Program-made: the position numbers and the translations under genes
DNA from: Pseudomonas luteola NBRC 103146
GTDB taxonomy: Bacteria > Pseudomonadota > Gammaproteobacteria > Pseudomonadales > Pseudomonadaceae
Length of the DNA stretch: 64,000 nt
Direction of reading: 5' to 3'
NCBI RefSeq assembly: GCF_002091675.1
Contig: NZ_BDAE01000005.1
Coordinates: 62,001-126,000 of the forward strand
The notes under the pieces: generated by a model
What the model was told of the DNA's origin: nothing
Databases searched by the model: none
The model's input: the letters and a program-made list of their open reading frames with translations, nothing else
Shown here: positions 17,202-26,160 of the stretch, piece after piece
How positions within the stretch are numbered: position 1 is the first letter of the stretch
Layout of the letters: each line of letters begins with the position of its first letter

Positions 17202-17724
17202 AGTTCCATCCTTGTGCATAAACGTATGCACGAACTTCAACAGGACCGAATAGTCATGGACAACGATCGATGAACATTCGTAGTCGATAACAACCGAACG
17301 TGTTTAGGATTCCATCGCGCTGACTCAGGGAATGCTTCAACGGTGACTATAGCCGTCGGTAGGACCGCCCGAAGATTCAAAGGTTCCTTGACTTTGAAGC
17401 CCTCGATAAGTGGTCACCGACTCATTCAAGGAGCAAAAGATGAAGGCGTGGTTATAGTCGTTTTAAAAGGTGAACTGGATCACCTTTTAATGGTTAAAAG
17501 TGGGCGGATGTTCAAGTTTTATAGGTATTCCAACACCGATAAGCGGTGCTCATGGGGATAAAAGGTCGCTGTGAATCTGTTACAAATTCTAGAAAATTCT
17601 TTTTGAAGCCCGTTCGTTAGACCTTGAGTGACAGTTGTTGTCTTTGCGGCTTGAAAGATCATTGGATTCCTTCAAGTGCTTCAGATGGAGCGTGCTCGAT
17701 ATACCGCTCCGCGTATCGCTTGGA
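17202..17724. other. Control region of the exopolysaccharide operon (523 bases)
   Basis: No believable gene: short frames here lack a ribosome-binding site and family features. Both flanking genes are on the minus strand, so this gap must contain the end of the DHA2 exporter transcript and the promoter of the polysaccharide operon. I found an 11-bp perfect dyad at 17463-17490 and a smaller one, CGGT-AGG-ACCG near 17356. I did not find an ops/JUMPstart element (GGCGGTAG). Confidence 0.55.
17463..17490. promoter_or_regulatory. Perfect 11-bp dyad, candidate operator of the exopolysaccharide operon
   Basis: TTAAAAGGTGA, spacer ACTGGA, TCACCTTTTAA. The arms are exact reverse complements. There is no T tract in either direction, so an operator is favoured over a terminator. 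It lies about 260 bases upstream of the first gene of the polysaccharide operon. Confidence 0.45.
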
Positions 17725-19212
17725 TCATCGATCTGCCTTGTCGGTCCGGCCGCGCAAGGGACGCTCGGGTACAGACAAGGCGCAGGCAAGTGCGAGCAGG
17801 GAAAGCCCAGCCGATACCAGAAACAGTTTATGAAAGGTTGCAAGAAGCGTTTGGCGTAATGGATCGATCGTACCGGCTGACTCAACCAGGTATGTCTGCA
17901 GCACGTTTTCAACGGAGCCCTCATGACCCTGCATAGGAGGTAGCCATAGCAGGAGTAGTGCGGACAAGCCAGCGGCGCCTACCGCGCCCCCCAATGAACG
18001 GAACAGCGAAATCGTACTGGACATAACCCCGATATCAGCCTGTGGAACAGCATTCTGGGCGGCAACCAGTGCAGTGGGAAACTGCATGCCCGTTGCAAGT
18101 CCTGCCAGAAACAGACTGCCGCCGGCCAGTAACCCGCTGCGCGGATCAATAAAGGCAAGCATTACCAGCGCGCATGGCATGATTAGCGTACCCACCAGGA
18201 TCTGAGGTTTGTAACGTCCCAGCACGGCGGTCAGCCGCCCACAGGTAAAGGCACCCAAGGGAATGCCCGCTGCAAACGGAATCAGATGCAGTGCCGCTTT
18301 GCTCATGTCATGGCCGGCGCCAGCTTGAAACCATAAGGGGATCAGCAGCGTTAGCCCTATGGCCTGGAAGTTGGTAAGAAAGTTGAGCATACAGCAGAGC
18401 CCGGCCGTTCTGTTCTGGAGTAGGCGTAAGGGCAGAAGTGGTTCTCTGGCGCGCTGCTCATGGTATGCGAATAATGTCAAAGCTGTTATTGCCGCAGCGG
18501 CAAGCCAGAGAAGATAGCGGCTGCTTAAGGGCGCTCCTTTGCCGATCAATGTTGTAGCCATTAAAAGCGCAGTAAGGCCGGTAGCCAATAGCAGAATGCC
18601 CGGGTAGTCAATGATGGCCTTGCGGCCGGGCACGGGAAGGCTGGCTAGAACGCGGTAACAAATGAAGAGCCCGGCAATGCCAACGGGCAAATTGATCCAG
18701 AAAACCCAGCGCCAGGATAAATACTCGGTCATCAAGCCGCCCAATACGGGGCCTGCGATACTGGCCAGCGCATACATGCTGCTGATATAGCCTTGATAAC
18801 GGCCTCGCTCGCGTGGCGGTACGACGTCGCCAATAACCGCTTGGCTTACGGCAATCAGCCCTCCTGCGCCCAAGCCCTGTAAGAGTCTGGCCAGGATCAG
18901 TTGGGGCATGTCTTGGGCAAGCGCACAAGCGAGTGACGCTACCGTAAAGAGGCTGAAAGCTGCCGACATCATCTTTTGTCGGCCATAGAGGTCGCCAAAC
19001 TTTCCGTAGAGCGGCATCGAGACGGTCATGGCAACCATGTAGCCCGATATTACCCAGGCTAGAAGTCCGGTGTCATTGAGCTGTGCAGAGATGGCCGGCA
19101 GCGAAACCGCCACGATCGTTTGATCCAGAGCGGCCAGCAAAATAGCCAGCATGGGTGCCGGCATAATGGCCTTTATGCGATGTGAACGTGCCGCGTCTGA
19201 GTTCAACTGCAT
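17725..19212 (-). CDS. DHA2 (EmrB/QacA) family MFS exporter, 14 transmembrane segments
   Basis: 495-aa inner-membrane proton antiporter of the drug:H+ antiporter-2 family. Motif D1-like LAALDQTIVAVSLPAI in the first segment, motif A GKFGDLYGRQKM after the second, and the motif C-like SIAGPVLGGLMTEYLSWRW are all visible. Substrate cannot be read. A tripartite EmrAB system would have a membrane-fusion gene next to it; none is present, so it probably works alone. It lies downstream of nikR on the same strand (225 bases apart) and might be read from the nikR side, but it is not obviously nickel related. Confidence 0.9.
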   Translation of the reverse strand: MQLNSDAARSHRIKAIMPAPMLAILLAALDQTIVAVSLPAISAQLNDTGLLAWVISGYMVAMTVSMPLYGKFGDLYGRQKMMSAAFSLFTVASLACALAQDMPQLILARLLQGLGAGGLIAVSQAVIGDVVPPRERGRYQGYISSMYALASIAGPVLGGLMTEYLSWRWVFWINLPVGIAGLFICYRVLASLPVPGRKAIIDYPGILLLATGLTALLMATTLIGKGAPLSSRYLLWLAAAAITALTLFAYHEQRAREPLLPLRLLQNRTAGLCCMLNFLTNFQAIGLTLLIPLWFQAGAGHDMSKAALHLIPFAAGIPLGAFTCGRLTAVLGRYKPQILVGTLIMPCALVMLAFIDPRSGLLAGGSLFLAGLATGMQFPTALVAAQNAVPQADIGVMSSTISLFRSLGGAVGAAGLSALLLLWLPPMQGHEGSVENVLQTYLVESAGTIDPLRQTLLATFHKLFLVSAGLSLLALACALSVPERPLRGRTDKADR

Positions 19213-19437
19213 TCTCGATAAGATAGGAACGATACCGGTCTGTTTCCATGATCGCTTCGTAGTATCAGTAGCAATGTATGGATAAGGCCTAATAAGGACA
19301 GGTCTGCCTCCTTTTTATAGTGCTTTTTTCTAAGGCTGAAATTTTCTTATTCACCTATTGAAAATTACCAAGAGCCTTGGTATCAGGGCTTTTCCTACAG
19401 GCTATACAGAAACTGCGCACAGAGTTATCCACAGGTT

Positions 19438-19872
19438 TTAGAGGTCATGCTCATGGGTATGAGTGGCAGGGGGCATCGGTACGATGAACGCTCTGCCATG
19501 GCGTACCCCACGCTCTGCAGTGACATGCTGGGCCAGCTCTCGGACCTCCGCGGTAGTTCCCTTCAACACTGAGACCTCCATGCAGCTTCCATGATCCAGA
19601 TGGACATGCAAAGTAGCCAGCGTAAGGTCGTGGTGGGCATGAAACGTACGGGTCAGCCGCTTCGAGAGTTCACGAGCATTATGGTCATAGACATAACTCA
19701 AGGTGGCGATACAGGTGGAGTCGGCTGGCAGATCCTGCGCGACGGGCTCGCGCATGCCTTCTCTCAACAGATCCCGGATGGCCTCGGAGCGTCCTTGATA
19801 ACCGTGGCTCGCCACACGATCGTCAACAGCGGCCAACAGGTCATCATCCAGTGTAATCGTTACTCGTTGCAT
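19438..19872 (-). CDS. nikR: Nickel-responsive transcriptional regulator NikR
   Basis: Ribbon-helix-helix repressor (144 aa) that shuts off nickel uptake when nickel is bound. The N-terminal RHH domain is MQRVTITLDDDLLAAVDDRV...GRSEAIRDLL (abridged). The C-terminal ACT-like metal domain keeps all four high-affinity ligands seen in E. coli NikR (His76, His87, His89, Cys95), here His78, His89, His91 and Cys97 in the segment HAHHDLTLATLHVHLDHGSC. The C-terminus ends in a His-rich HTHEHDL tail. The ATG at 19872 is chosen over a TTG at 19881. It is divergent from nikABCDE, with its operator in the shared 97-base gap. Confidence 0.97.
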   Translation of the reverse strand: MQRVTITLDDDLLAAVDDRVASHGYQGRSEAIRDLLREGMREPVAQDLPADSTCIATLSYVYDHNARELSKRLTRTFHAHHDLTLATLHVHLDHGSCMEVSVLKGTTAEVRELAQHVTAERGVRHGRAFIVPMPPATHTHEHDL

Positions 19873-19890
19873 AAAAACCAATCACCTTCA

Positions 19891-19918
19891 GTATGAAGTT
19901 TTCTCGTAGACATCATAC
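19891..19918. promoter_or_regulatory. NikR operator
   Basis: GTATGA, exactly 16 bases, TCATAC. This matches the half-sites and spacing of the E. coli nikA operator recognised by NikR. It lies between the start codons of nikR (18 bases away) and nikA (51 bases away), so one bound NikR tetramer can control both directions. Confidence 0.93.
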
Positions 19919-19969
19919 TCTTCCCTGACTATTCTCCCGCGCTTGTCTACGCATAACGGGAGTGGGAGT

Positions 19970-21523
19970 GTGAATCAGCTTGGCTTCAAGAGAAAGCTCG
20001 GGGTGCTTCTATTGGCAGCGGGATTGGTTCTGCCTGTTATGGCGCAAGCTGAGGGGCTTACCTACTCCTGGCCGACGAATGCCGGGCCGCTTGATCCTCG
20101 CGGTTATTCACCGAACCAGATGTATGCCCAGGCGATGGTCTATGAGCCACTGGTACGCTATAAGGCCGATGGCAGTGTCGAGCCCTGGCTGGCGACCCGG
20201 TGGGATATATCCCCGGATGGACGGACCTATACGTTTACCCTGCGCGATGGCGTGCGCTTCAGTGACGGCAGCGCGTTTGATGCGGCAGCGGCAAAAGCCA
20301 ACATCGAAGCCGTTCTGGCAAATCGCAAACGGCATGCCTGGATGGAGCTGGTTGAAACCATCGATCATGCCGAAGCGCCAGATGCCCATACGCTGCGTCT
20401 GGTTTTAAAGCATCCTTATTATCCTACCCTGCTTGAGTTGGCACAGGTGCGCCCCCTGCGGTTTGCAGTGCCCAATGCTCAACCTGGACAGCCTATAGGA
20501 ACAGGCCCCTGGCAACTGGTTGAAAGTCGTCGAGGCGAGTTTGATCGCTTTGCCCGTAACCCTTATTACTGGGGCCCAAAGCCTGCCTATGACGAGGTAC
20601 TGGTTAAGGTCATTCCTGACCCGAGTGGGCGGGCGATTGCGCTCGAAACGGGGCAGCTTGACCTGATCCAGGGTTCCGAGGGTGAGGTTTCCGCCGACAC
20701 TTTCGTTCGCTTGAAACAGGTGGGCTACCATACGGCTATCTCAGCGCCTCTGGCGACCCGGGTCATTGCACTCAATACCAACCTTGCGCCTACCAATGAG
20801 CTGGCGGTGCGACAGGCCATCAATTGGGCCGTCGACAAGGATGCGATCGTCAAGCACGTCCTGTATGGCCTGGAACCACGGGCCGATACGCTTTTCTCAA
20901 CCAACCTGCCGTATACCGATGTTGGCCTGAAGCCGTATGGCTATTCTCCTGAGAAGGCTAGCGAGGCGCTGGAACAGGCTGGCTGGATACTGAGTCCAGG
21001 CGAGAAGATTCGCTACAAGAATGGGCAGCCGTTACGCCTGGAGCTGTGCTTCTATGGGGCAAATGCATTGCAGAAGAGTGTGGCTGAGGTTGTTCAGGCC
21101 AACCTGGGTAGTCTGGGTTTCGATGTGGTTCTCAAGGGAGAGGACGAGGGGGCTTTGGTAGAGCGCCAACGTGATGGTCGCTTTGGAATGATCTTCGCAG
21201 AGACATGGGGCGCACCCTACGATCCGCACTCTTTCGTCAGCTCCATGCGTTATGCCGGGCATGCGGATTATCAGGCACAGCAAGGCCTGCCAATGAAGGC
21301 CGCCATTGACCAAGAGATCGGTGAAATATTGGCGTCGGTAGAGGAGGGCAAACGGCAGGCGCTCTACAAGGACGTGTTAACTACTTTGCATGAGCAAGCG
21401 GTTTACGTGCCGATTTCATACCTGACCGCTACCAGCGTAAGCCGCGATTCAGTCGAAAACGTGCAGTTCGGCGCGACTCTTTTCGACGTGCCTTTCGAGG
21501 TCATGAAGCCGGGCGGAGAGTAA
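19970..21523 (+). CDS. nikA: Nickel ABC transporter, periplasmic binding protein
   Basis: Periplasmic nickel (nickel-chelate) receptor of the SBP_bac_5 family, 517 aa. The GTG at 19970 follows GGGAGTGGGAG and starts a clean signal peptide (NQLGFKRKLGVLLLAAGL, cleavage after AQA). A TTG at 19943 is in frame but would put polar residues ahead of the signal. Family features include TYSWPTNAGPLDPRGYSPNQ, GTGPWQLVE, RQAINWAVDKDAIVKHVL and the TWGAPYDPHSFVSSMR segment that lines the metallophore site in NikA. It heads the nikABCDE operon and is controlled by the NikR operator. Confidence 0.95.
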   Translation: MNQLGFKRKLGVLLLAAGLVLPVMAQAEGLTYSWPTNAGPLDPRGYSPNQMYAQAMVYEPLVRYKADGSVEPWLATRWDISPDGRTYTFTLRDGVRFSDGSAFDAAAAKANIEAVLANRKRHAWMELVETIDHAEAPDAHTLRLVLKHPYYPTLLELAQVRPLRFAVPNAQPGQPIGTGPWQLVESRRGEFDRFARNPYYWGPKPAYDEVLVKVIPDPSGRAIALETGQLDLIQGSEGEVSADTFVRLKQVGYHTAISAPLATRVIALNTNLAPTNELAVRQAINWAVDKDAIVKHVLYGLEPRADTLFSTNLPYTDVGLKPYGYSPEKASEALEQAGWILSPGEKIRYKNGQPLRLELCFYGANALQKSVAEVVQANLGSLGFDVVLKGEDEGALVERQRDGRFGMIFAETWGAPYDPHSFVSSMRYAGHADYQAQQGLPMKAAIDQEIGEILASVEEGKRQALYKDVLTTLHEQAVYVPISYLTATSVSRDSVENVQFGATLFDVPFEVMKPGGE

Positions 21524-21526
21524 CTT

Positions 21527-22471
21527 ATGCTGCGTTATATCGCCTATCGGCTGGCCCTGCTGATACCCATCCTGCTTGCTGTTTCGCTACTGGTATTCGT
21601 GCTGCTGCATATGGGGCGGGGTGATCCTGCTCTGGATTACCTGCGTCTCTCCCAGATTCCGCCTACGGACGCGGCCCTGGCGGAGGCGCGGCATACGCTG
21701 GGGCTCGATCGTCCTTTGGTTGAGCAGTACTTGATGTGGCTCTGGCGCGCGCTGCATCTGGATTTCGGAACATCATTCGTGACGGGACGGCCCATCCTGG
21801 ATGATCTTCTCTATTACCTGCCCGCCACCCTTCAGCTAGGAGGCGCTGCGCTGGCGGTCACTTTGCTGGTCAGCTTGCCGCTGGGCATCTGGGCGGCCCG
21901 CAGACCGGGTGGCTGGCCGGATCAGCTTGTACGGTTTATCGCCTTTTTTGGCGTCTCGATGCCCAATTTCTGGTTAGCCTTCCTGATGGTTGCCCTGTTT
22001 TCCGTGACCCTGGGATGGCTGCCTCCCATGGGGCGGGGAGGAATAGCGCATCTGGTCATGCCGGTACTGGCAGTGGCGCTGATGTCGTTATCGATCAACG
22101 CGCGGCTTCTTCGTGCCAGCCTATTGGAAGCCAGCGGGCAGCGACACGTGTTGTACGCACGCCTGCGTGGGCTGCCGGAAGGGCAGGTATGGCGCAGACA
22201 TATCCTGCGCAACGCCTGGCTACCCGTCGTGACAGCCATCGGGATGCATGTCGGTGAATTGATTGGCGGCACGCTGGTCATCGAAACGATTTTCGCCTGG
22301 CCCGGGCTGGGCCGTTTTGCAGTCAGTGCCGTTTACAACCGGGACTTTCCCGTATTGCAGTGCTTTACGCTGCTGATGACCGGGCTGTTTGTCCTCTGCA
22401 ATCTGGTTGTGGATGTACTGTACGCCTGGCTCGACCCTCGCACGCGATTGGAAGGAGCACAGGCATGCTAG
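21527..22471 (+). CDS. nikB: Nickel ABC transporter permease NikB
   Basis: Inner-membrane permease (314 aa, about six transmembrane segments) of the DppB/OppB/NikB type. The N-terminal signature [20 protein letters not shown], the [14 protein letters not shown] segment and the EAA-loop region [20 protein letters not shown] are all present. It starts 3 bases after the nikA stop and overlaps nikC by 7 bases, so the operon is translationally coupled. Confidence 0.95.
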   Translation: MLRYIAYRLALLIPILLAVSLLVFVLLHMGRGDPALDYLRLSQIPPTDAALAEARHTLGLDRPLVEQYLMWLWRALHLDFGTSFVTGRPILDDLLYYLPATLQLGGAALAVTLLVSLPLGIWAARRPGGWPDQLVRFIAFFGVSMPNFWLAFLMVALFSVTLGWLPPMGRGGIAHLVMPVLAVALMSLSINARLLRASLLEASGQRHVLYARLRGLPEGQVWRRHILRNAWLPVVTAIGMHVGELIGGTLVIETIFAWPGLGRFAVSAVYNRDFPVLQCFTLLMTGLFVLCNLVVDVLYAWLDPRTRLEGAQAC

Positions 22472-23310
22472 TACAGACGATGAACGCGCCCCGGACGCGC
22501 TCATGGGGGGCTTGGCTGGGTGGTGTACTGGTCATCCTTCTGCTCGCCTTGACGCTGCTGGGGCCCTGGTTGGCTCCCTACGATCCGACTGCCGTCGATG
22601 TGAGCCAGCGGTTACAGGGGATGAGCGAAGCGCATTGGCTGGGAACCGACCATCTGGGGCGTGACGTCCTGTCGCGCCTCATTACTGGGGCACGTTTGTC
22701 CCTGGGTACGGTTGTGCTGACGCTATGCCTGATCCTCACGCTTGGCATTGTCGTAGGCGGTGTGGCCGGGTTTATCGGTGGTCGACTGGACACGGTGCTG
22801 ATGCGAGTCGGCGAATTGTTCATGACCGTACCCACCTTTGTTCTGGCGCTCTTCTTTATTGGTGTGCTGGGAACAGGGCTTTCGAATGTCATCCTGGCCA
22901 TCGCTCTTTCGCATTGGGCCTGGTATGCCCGGATGGTTCGCAGCCTGGTGATCTCGCTGCGTGGGCGAGACTATTTGCTGGCATCCCGTCTGGCGGGTGC
23001 GTCACGTCTGCAGAGCTTTGTCAGCCACATCCTGCCGAGCGTGCTGGGTCAACTGATGGTCCTGGCCTCGCTAGATATCGGCCACATGATGCTGCACGTA
23101 TCAGGTTTATCCTTTCTCGGTCTGGGCGTCAGCCCACCTACGCCGGAGTGGGGTGTGATGATCAACGACGCCAAAGAGTTTCTCTGGACGCATCCTCAAC
23201 TCTTACTCTGGCCGGGCCTTATGATTTTTCTGACCGTAATGGCCTTCAACCTGCTTGGGGATGCGTTGCGGGATCGCCTGGATCCTTCGCTGCGCACAGG
23301 AGGGCATTGA
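22465..23310 (+). CDS. nikC: Nickel ABC transporter permease NikC
   Basis: Second permease (281 aa) of the DppC/NikC type. It has an N-terminal OppC segment with one helix ([20 protein letters not shown]), then the [19 protein letters not shown] motif typical of this family and an EAA loop near [15 protein letters not shown]. The ATG at 22465 is preceded by GGAAGGAG; a longer open frame upstream belongs to nikB read out of frame. The stop overlaps the nikD start in TGATG. Confidence 0.95.
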   Translation: MLVQTMNAPRTRSWGAWLGGVLVILLLALTLLGPWLAPYDPTAVDVSQRLQGMSEAHWLGTDHLGRDVLSRLITGARLSLGTVVLTLCLILTLGIVVGGVAGFIGGRLDTVLMRVGELFMTVPTFVLALFFIGVLGTGLSNVILAIALSHWAWYARMVRSLVISLRGRDYLLASRLAGASRLQSFVSHILPSVLGQLMVLASLDIGHMMLHVSGLSFLGLGVSPPTPEWGVMINDAKEFLWTHPQLLLWPGLMIFLTVMAFNLLGDALRDRLDPSLRTGGH

Positions 23311-24083
23311 TGAGTCGTGTATTGGAAGTCCAGGGCCTGACCCTGGCTGTTAATGATCACGTCTTGGTCAAGGATCTGAGCCTGACGGTCAGGACCGGGC
23401 GTATTACCGCTTTGGTGGGTTCCAGTGGCTCTGGCAAATCCATGACCTGTCTGGGCATGCTCGATCAACTTCCCGCAGGCGTGACAAGGGTGTCAGGACA
23501 CGTGCTGTGCGACGGACAAAGGACGAGCGGCGAGCATCTGCGGGGGCGTCAGGTTTCCATGATCATGCAGAATCCCCGTTCTGCCTTTAATCCTGTACTG
23601 ACGATGCGGGCGCATGCCTACGAGGTGCTGGCGCTGCGTAACATCCGTGGTGCAGATGCCCAGGCGCGTCTGGACGCCTGCCTGGTGGATGTTGGCCTGA
23701 ATACTTCCTCTCAGGTGCTTGACCTTTATTCCTTTCAAATGAGTGGCGGCATGTTACAGCGCATGATGATTGCGTTGGCACTGCTGGCTGAAACCCCTTT
23801 TCTATTGGCCGATGAACCAACAACGGATCTTGATCTGCTCATGCAGGCACGTGTGCTGGATGTACTTGATCGACTGGTTGAAGAGAAAGGTCTGGGAATT
23901 CTGCTGGTAACGCATGACATGGGAGTTGTTGCCCGTTGCGCCCACGATGTGCTGGTGATGGATGAAGGGAGCCTTGTGGAGGCTACGTCTGTCGAGCAAT
24001 TGTTTGACGCACCATGTAGCCCTGCCGCGCGTGATCTGCTGGCTGCGCATCAGGCGCTCACCTTGGCGGAGGATTATGAATGA
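23310..24083 (+). CDS. nikD: Nickel ABC transporter ATP-binding protein NikD
   Basis: ATPase subunit, 257 aa. Walker A is GSSGSGKS (about residues 36-43), the signature motif is degenerate as QMSGGMLQR (normally LSGGQ), Walker B is FLLADEPTTDLD and the switch His is in LLVTHDMG. The start is the ATG overlapping the nikC stop. The M in place of Q in the signature motif is seen in other NikD proteins and is not evidence of inactivation. Confidence 0.94.
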   Translation: MSRVLEVQGLTLAVNDHVLVKDLSLTVRTGRITALVGSSGSGKSMTCLGMLDQLPAGVTRVSGHVLCDGQRTSGEHLRGRQVSMIMQNPRSAFNPVLTMRAHAYEVLALRNIRGADAQARLDACLVDVGLNTSSQVLDLYSFQMSGGMLQRMMIALALLAETPFLLADEPTTDLDLLMQARVLDVLDRLVEEKGLGILLVTHDMGVVARCAHDVLVMDEGSLVEATSVEQLFDAPCSPAARDLLAAHQALTLAEDYE

Positions 24084-24883
24084 GACTGCTCAGCGCTGAG
24101 GGTATCGGGCACGGCTATCGCTCGGGAGGTTTCTGGTCACGGCGGCCCTTGCAGACCGTATTGCAGGGTGTGGATTTTCACATTGACGAAGGGGAAAGCG
24201 TTGGTCTTCTGGGAAACAGCGGCAGTGGTAAAAGTACATTGGCGCGTCTGTTGCTGGGACTTGAAAGACCGATAACCGGGCGCGTCAGCTTTCGGAATGA
24301 GGTGCTATCCGAGCTACGGGGTGAAGCGCTTCGTACGTTTCAGCGCCGTGTCCAGTTGGTCTTCCAGGATGCACCAGGCGCATTCAACCCTCGCCACTCG
24401 ATTGGCTGGAGTCTGTCTGAACCGCTTCGACACTTGATGGGTCTTTCCAGGCCGGACTGTTTGCGGCGAGTTGCTCAGCTGTTGGAGCAGGTTGGATTGG
24501 CGGCTTCCATGGCTGACAGGCTCCCCGGCCAGCTCAGTGGCGGACAGCTCCAGCGGGTCGGCATTGCGCGGGCGCTGGCATCAAACCCCTCGCTCATTGT
24601 ACTGGATGAGGCGCTGTCCAATCTGGATCGAGTCCTTCAGGTGCAGATACTGGATATGCTCAGCGAAATACGTGAAACGCAAGGAACAGCCTTTCTGTTG
24701 ATTACCCACGATCTAAGCCTGGTACAGCGGCTGTGCCATCGGGTGGCTGTGCTGGATCAGGGGCGGCTGGCCGAAGAGTGTAAGGTAACCACGGGGCTGC
24801 GTTTTGAGCATCCGGCTGGAGTGGCGTTACAGAAAGCCATTCTGCCGGCTCGACCTGTAAGGCGCGCGCCGGCCGTTCTTTAA
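24080..24883 (+). CDS. nikE: Nickel ABC transporter ATP-binding protein NikE
   Basis: Second ATPase subunit, 267 aa. Walker A is GNSGSGKST, the signature is QLSGGQLQRVGIARAL, Walker B is LIVLDEALSNLD and the switch segment is LLITHDLS. It starts in an ATGA overlap with nikD, as usual for this operon. Its last 4 bases overlap the end of the convergent methyltransferase-like gene, leaving no room for a separate terminator. Confidence 0.94.
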   Translation: MRLLSAEGIGHGYRSGGFWSRRPLQTVLQGVDFHIDEGESVGLLGNSGSGKSTLARLLLGLERPITGRVSFRNEVLSELRGEALRTFQRRVQLVFQDAPGAFNPRHSIGWSLSEPLRHLMGLSRPDCLRRVAQLLEQVGLAASMADRLPGQLSGGQLQRVGIARALASNPSLIVLDEALSNLDRVLQVQILDMLSEIRETQGTAFLLITHDLSLVQRLCHRVAVLDQGRLAEECKVTTGLRFEHPAGVALQKAILPARPVRRAPAVL

Positions 24884-26103
24884 GGTTTCTCAGCCAGCAG
24901 CATCAGATTGCGGGGTGTCAGGCTAGGGTCGCAAAAGCTGCCTAGTCTGACCTCGTAGCCCTGTTCCTCCAGAAAGAGCGCCCGATCAAGGAGCAGCCAG
25001 AGTTCGAGTGGTCGCCGGAAAAGCCCGCGGACCAGTTCAAGATTGCGAACAGCGGCGAGACGCTTCCAGCCGGCGGCCTCAAGTGCCTCCCAGTTGCGCT
25101 CAGGGATGGGCGGCAAGCCTTTGAGCGTGGCAAGCTCCAGGCAGTAGTCGCGAAAGGTGCGCTGCAGCCAATGGGTTGCCAGTGGAGGAGTAGGAAGGTA
25201 TTCATCGATTCCGCAGATCTCTCGCTGAAGCAGGTCGAATCCCAGCCTTCTGGCCATGGAGAGGTCACGCTGGCGGCGAACCCGGGCACCGGCGGTCACG
25301 GTTTCACACAGGGGCAGCCCAAGGTCCTCCTTGCTCAGGAGAAGTGCTGACTGCCTGGCGTTCGCGGAAAGCGGGCGGTACTCATCGCCGCTGATACGGT
25401 TATAGCAACAGGGCGCTAACGCCAAGGCAGGGCAGCCTGTCTGGCTGGCTACCTGCATCAACCGCACATGGAGATCACCGCACGCATGCAGCGCTACAGG
25501 CGTGTGAAAGGCCTTAAGCCTTTCCGTAACAGAATCAGCCATTACATCTTGTTCATAATGATGGGCTGAAAGCCCCAGGCGCTTGCTGATACGTTGCCCT
25601 GTCTCTACCAGTGAGGAATCGTATTCCAGACAGTCGAACGCAGCGCCATGGACGCCCAGGCGTCGTCCTAGATGGCCTTTGCCTGAGCACCAGTCCAGCC
25701 AATGCGAGGGAGGGCTGTTGAACAAGGCGTGGTGAGCGAAGGCCTCCACCTGCTGCCATTTGCGTCCCGGCACGTCCACGCTCAGCCTGTTAGGCGCTTC
25801 GCTGTACTGTCTGGGCAACTCGCCGATCATGCACAGCTGACGTGCCTCTTCGGCCCAGGCTGGAAAAGGCGAGGGGGCCTTGAGTGCATGGGGATGTGTA
25901 TGCGTAGCCTCCGCCTCTTCAAGTGAGCGGGTGCGAAGCCACGAGGATAGCCCCGGGTTGGCCTTCTCCCAAGGCAGTGTTGGCTGGGTGAACGGCTTGG
26001 GTCGCCAGAGCGCCTGGTGCTGTATCAGGAAGCTGTCCAAGGCATTGAAGCGTGCTTCTAACGCACTGCCCTGGAGGAAGGAAGCAGGATAGGTCTCACT
26101 CAT
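24880..26103 (-). CDS. SAM-dependent methyltransferase-like protein (GSTCD/METTL25-like)
   Basis: 407-aa soluble protein with a central Rossmann methyltransferase fold. Motif I is LDWCSGKGHLGRRLG, followed by the acidic end of strand 2 in DCLEYDSSL and by VALHACGDLH. The segment LALAPCCYNRISGDEYRPLS has the CCYN signature of the methyltransferase group that includes eukaryotic GSTCD and METTL25; that group is thought to act on RNA or protein, but bacterial members are uncharacterised. A long N-terminal part (about 130 residues) is unassigned. The ATG at 26103 is used; a GTG at 26112 is also in frame and neither has a good ribosome-binding site. It converges on nikE. Confidence 0.72.
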   Translation of the reverse strand: MSETYPASFLQGSALEARFNALDSFLIQHQALWRPKPFTQPTLPWEKANPGLSSWLRTRSLEEAEATHTHPHALKAPSPFPAWAEEARQLCMIGELPRQYSEAPNRLSVDVPGRKWQQVEAFAHHALFNSPPSHWLDWCSGKGHLGRRLGVHGAAFDCLEYDSSLVETGQRISKRLGLSAHHYEQDVMADSVTERLKAFHTPVALHACGDLHVRLMQVASQTGCPALALAPCCYNRISGDEYRPLSANARQSALLLSKEDLGLPLCETVTAGARVRRQRDLSMARRLGFDLLQREICGIDEYLPTPPLATHWLQRTFRDYCLELATLKGLPPIPERNWEALEAAGWKRLAAVRNLELVRGLFRRPLELWLLLDRALFLEEQGYEVRLGSFCDPSLTPRNLMLLAEKP

Positions 26104-26160
26104 GCCGATCACGGAGGCTAACGGGGCGGCGAAGCATAACGCACCGCCCTGTCGCTGTGA

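Noticed and set aside
17202..17460. Search for an ops/JUMPstart element (GGCGGTAG) ahead of the polysaccharide operon
   Set aside because: Only a partial resemblance (GGCGGTCCTACC on the minus strand near 17350-17370); key bases differ, so RfaH-type control is not claimed.
17343..17561. Short plus-strand frame spanning the dyad upstream of the exopolysaccharide operon
   Set aside because: No ribosome-binding site, no family resemblance, and it crosses a likely operator.
23748..23790. Degenerate signature motif (MSGGM) in NikD as a sign of an inactive ATPase
   Set aside because: Walker A, Walker B and the switch His are intact, and the partner NikE has a canonical signature; this variation occurs in the family.
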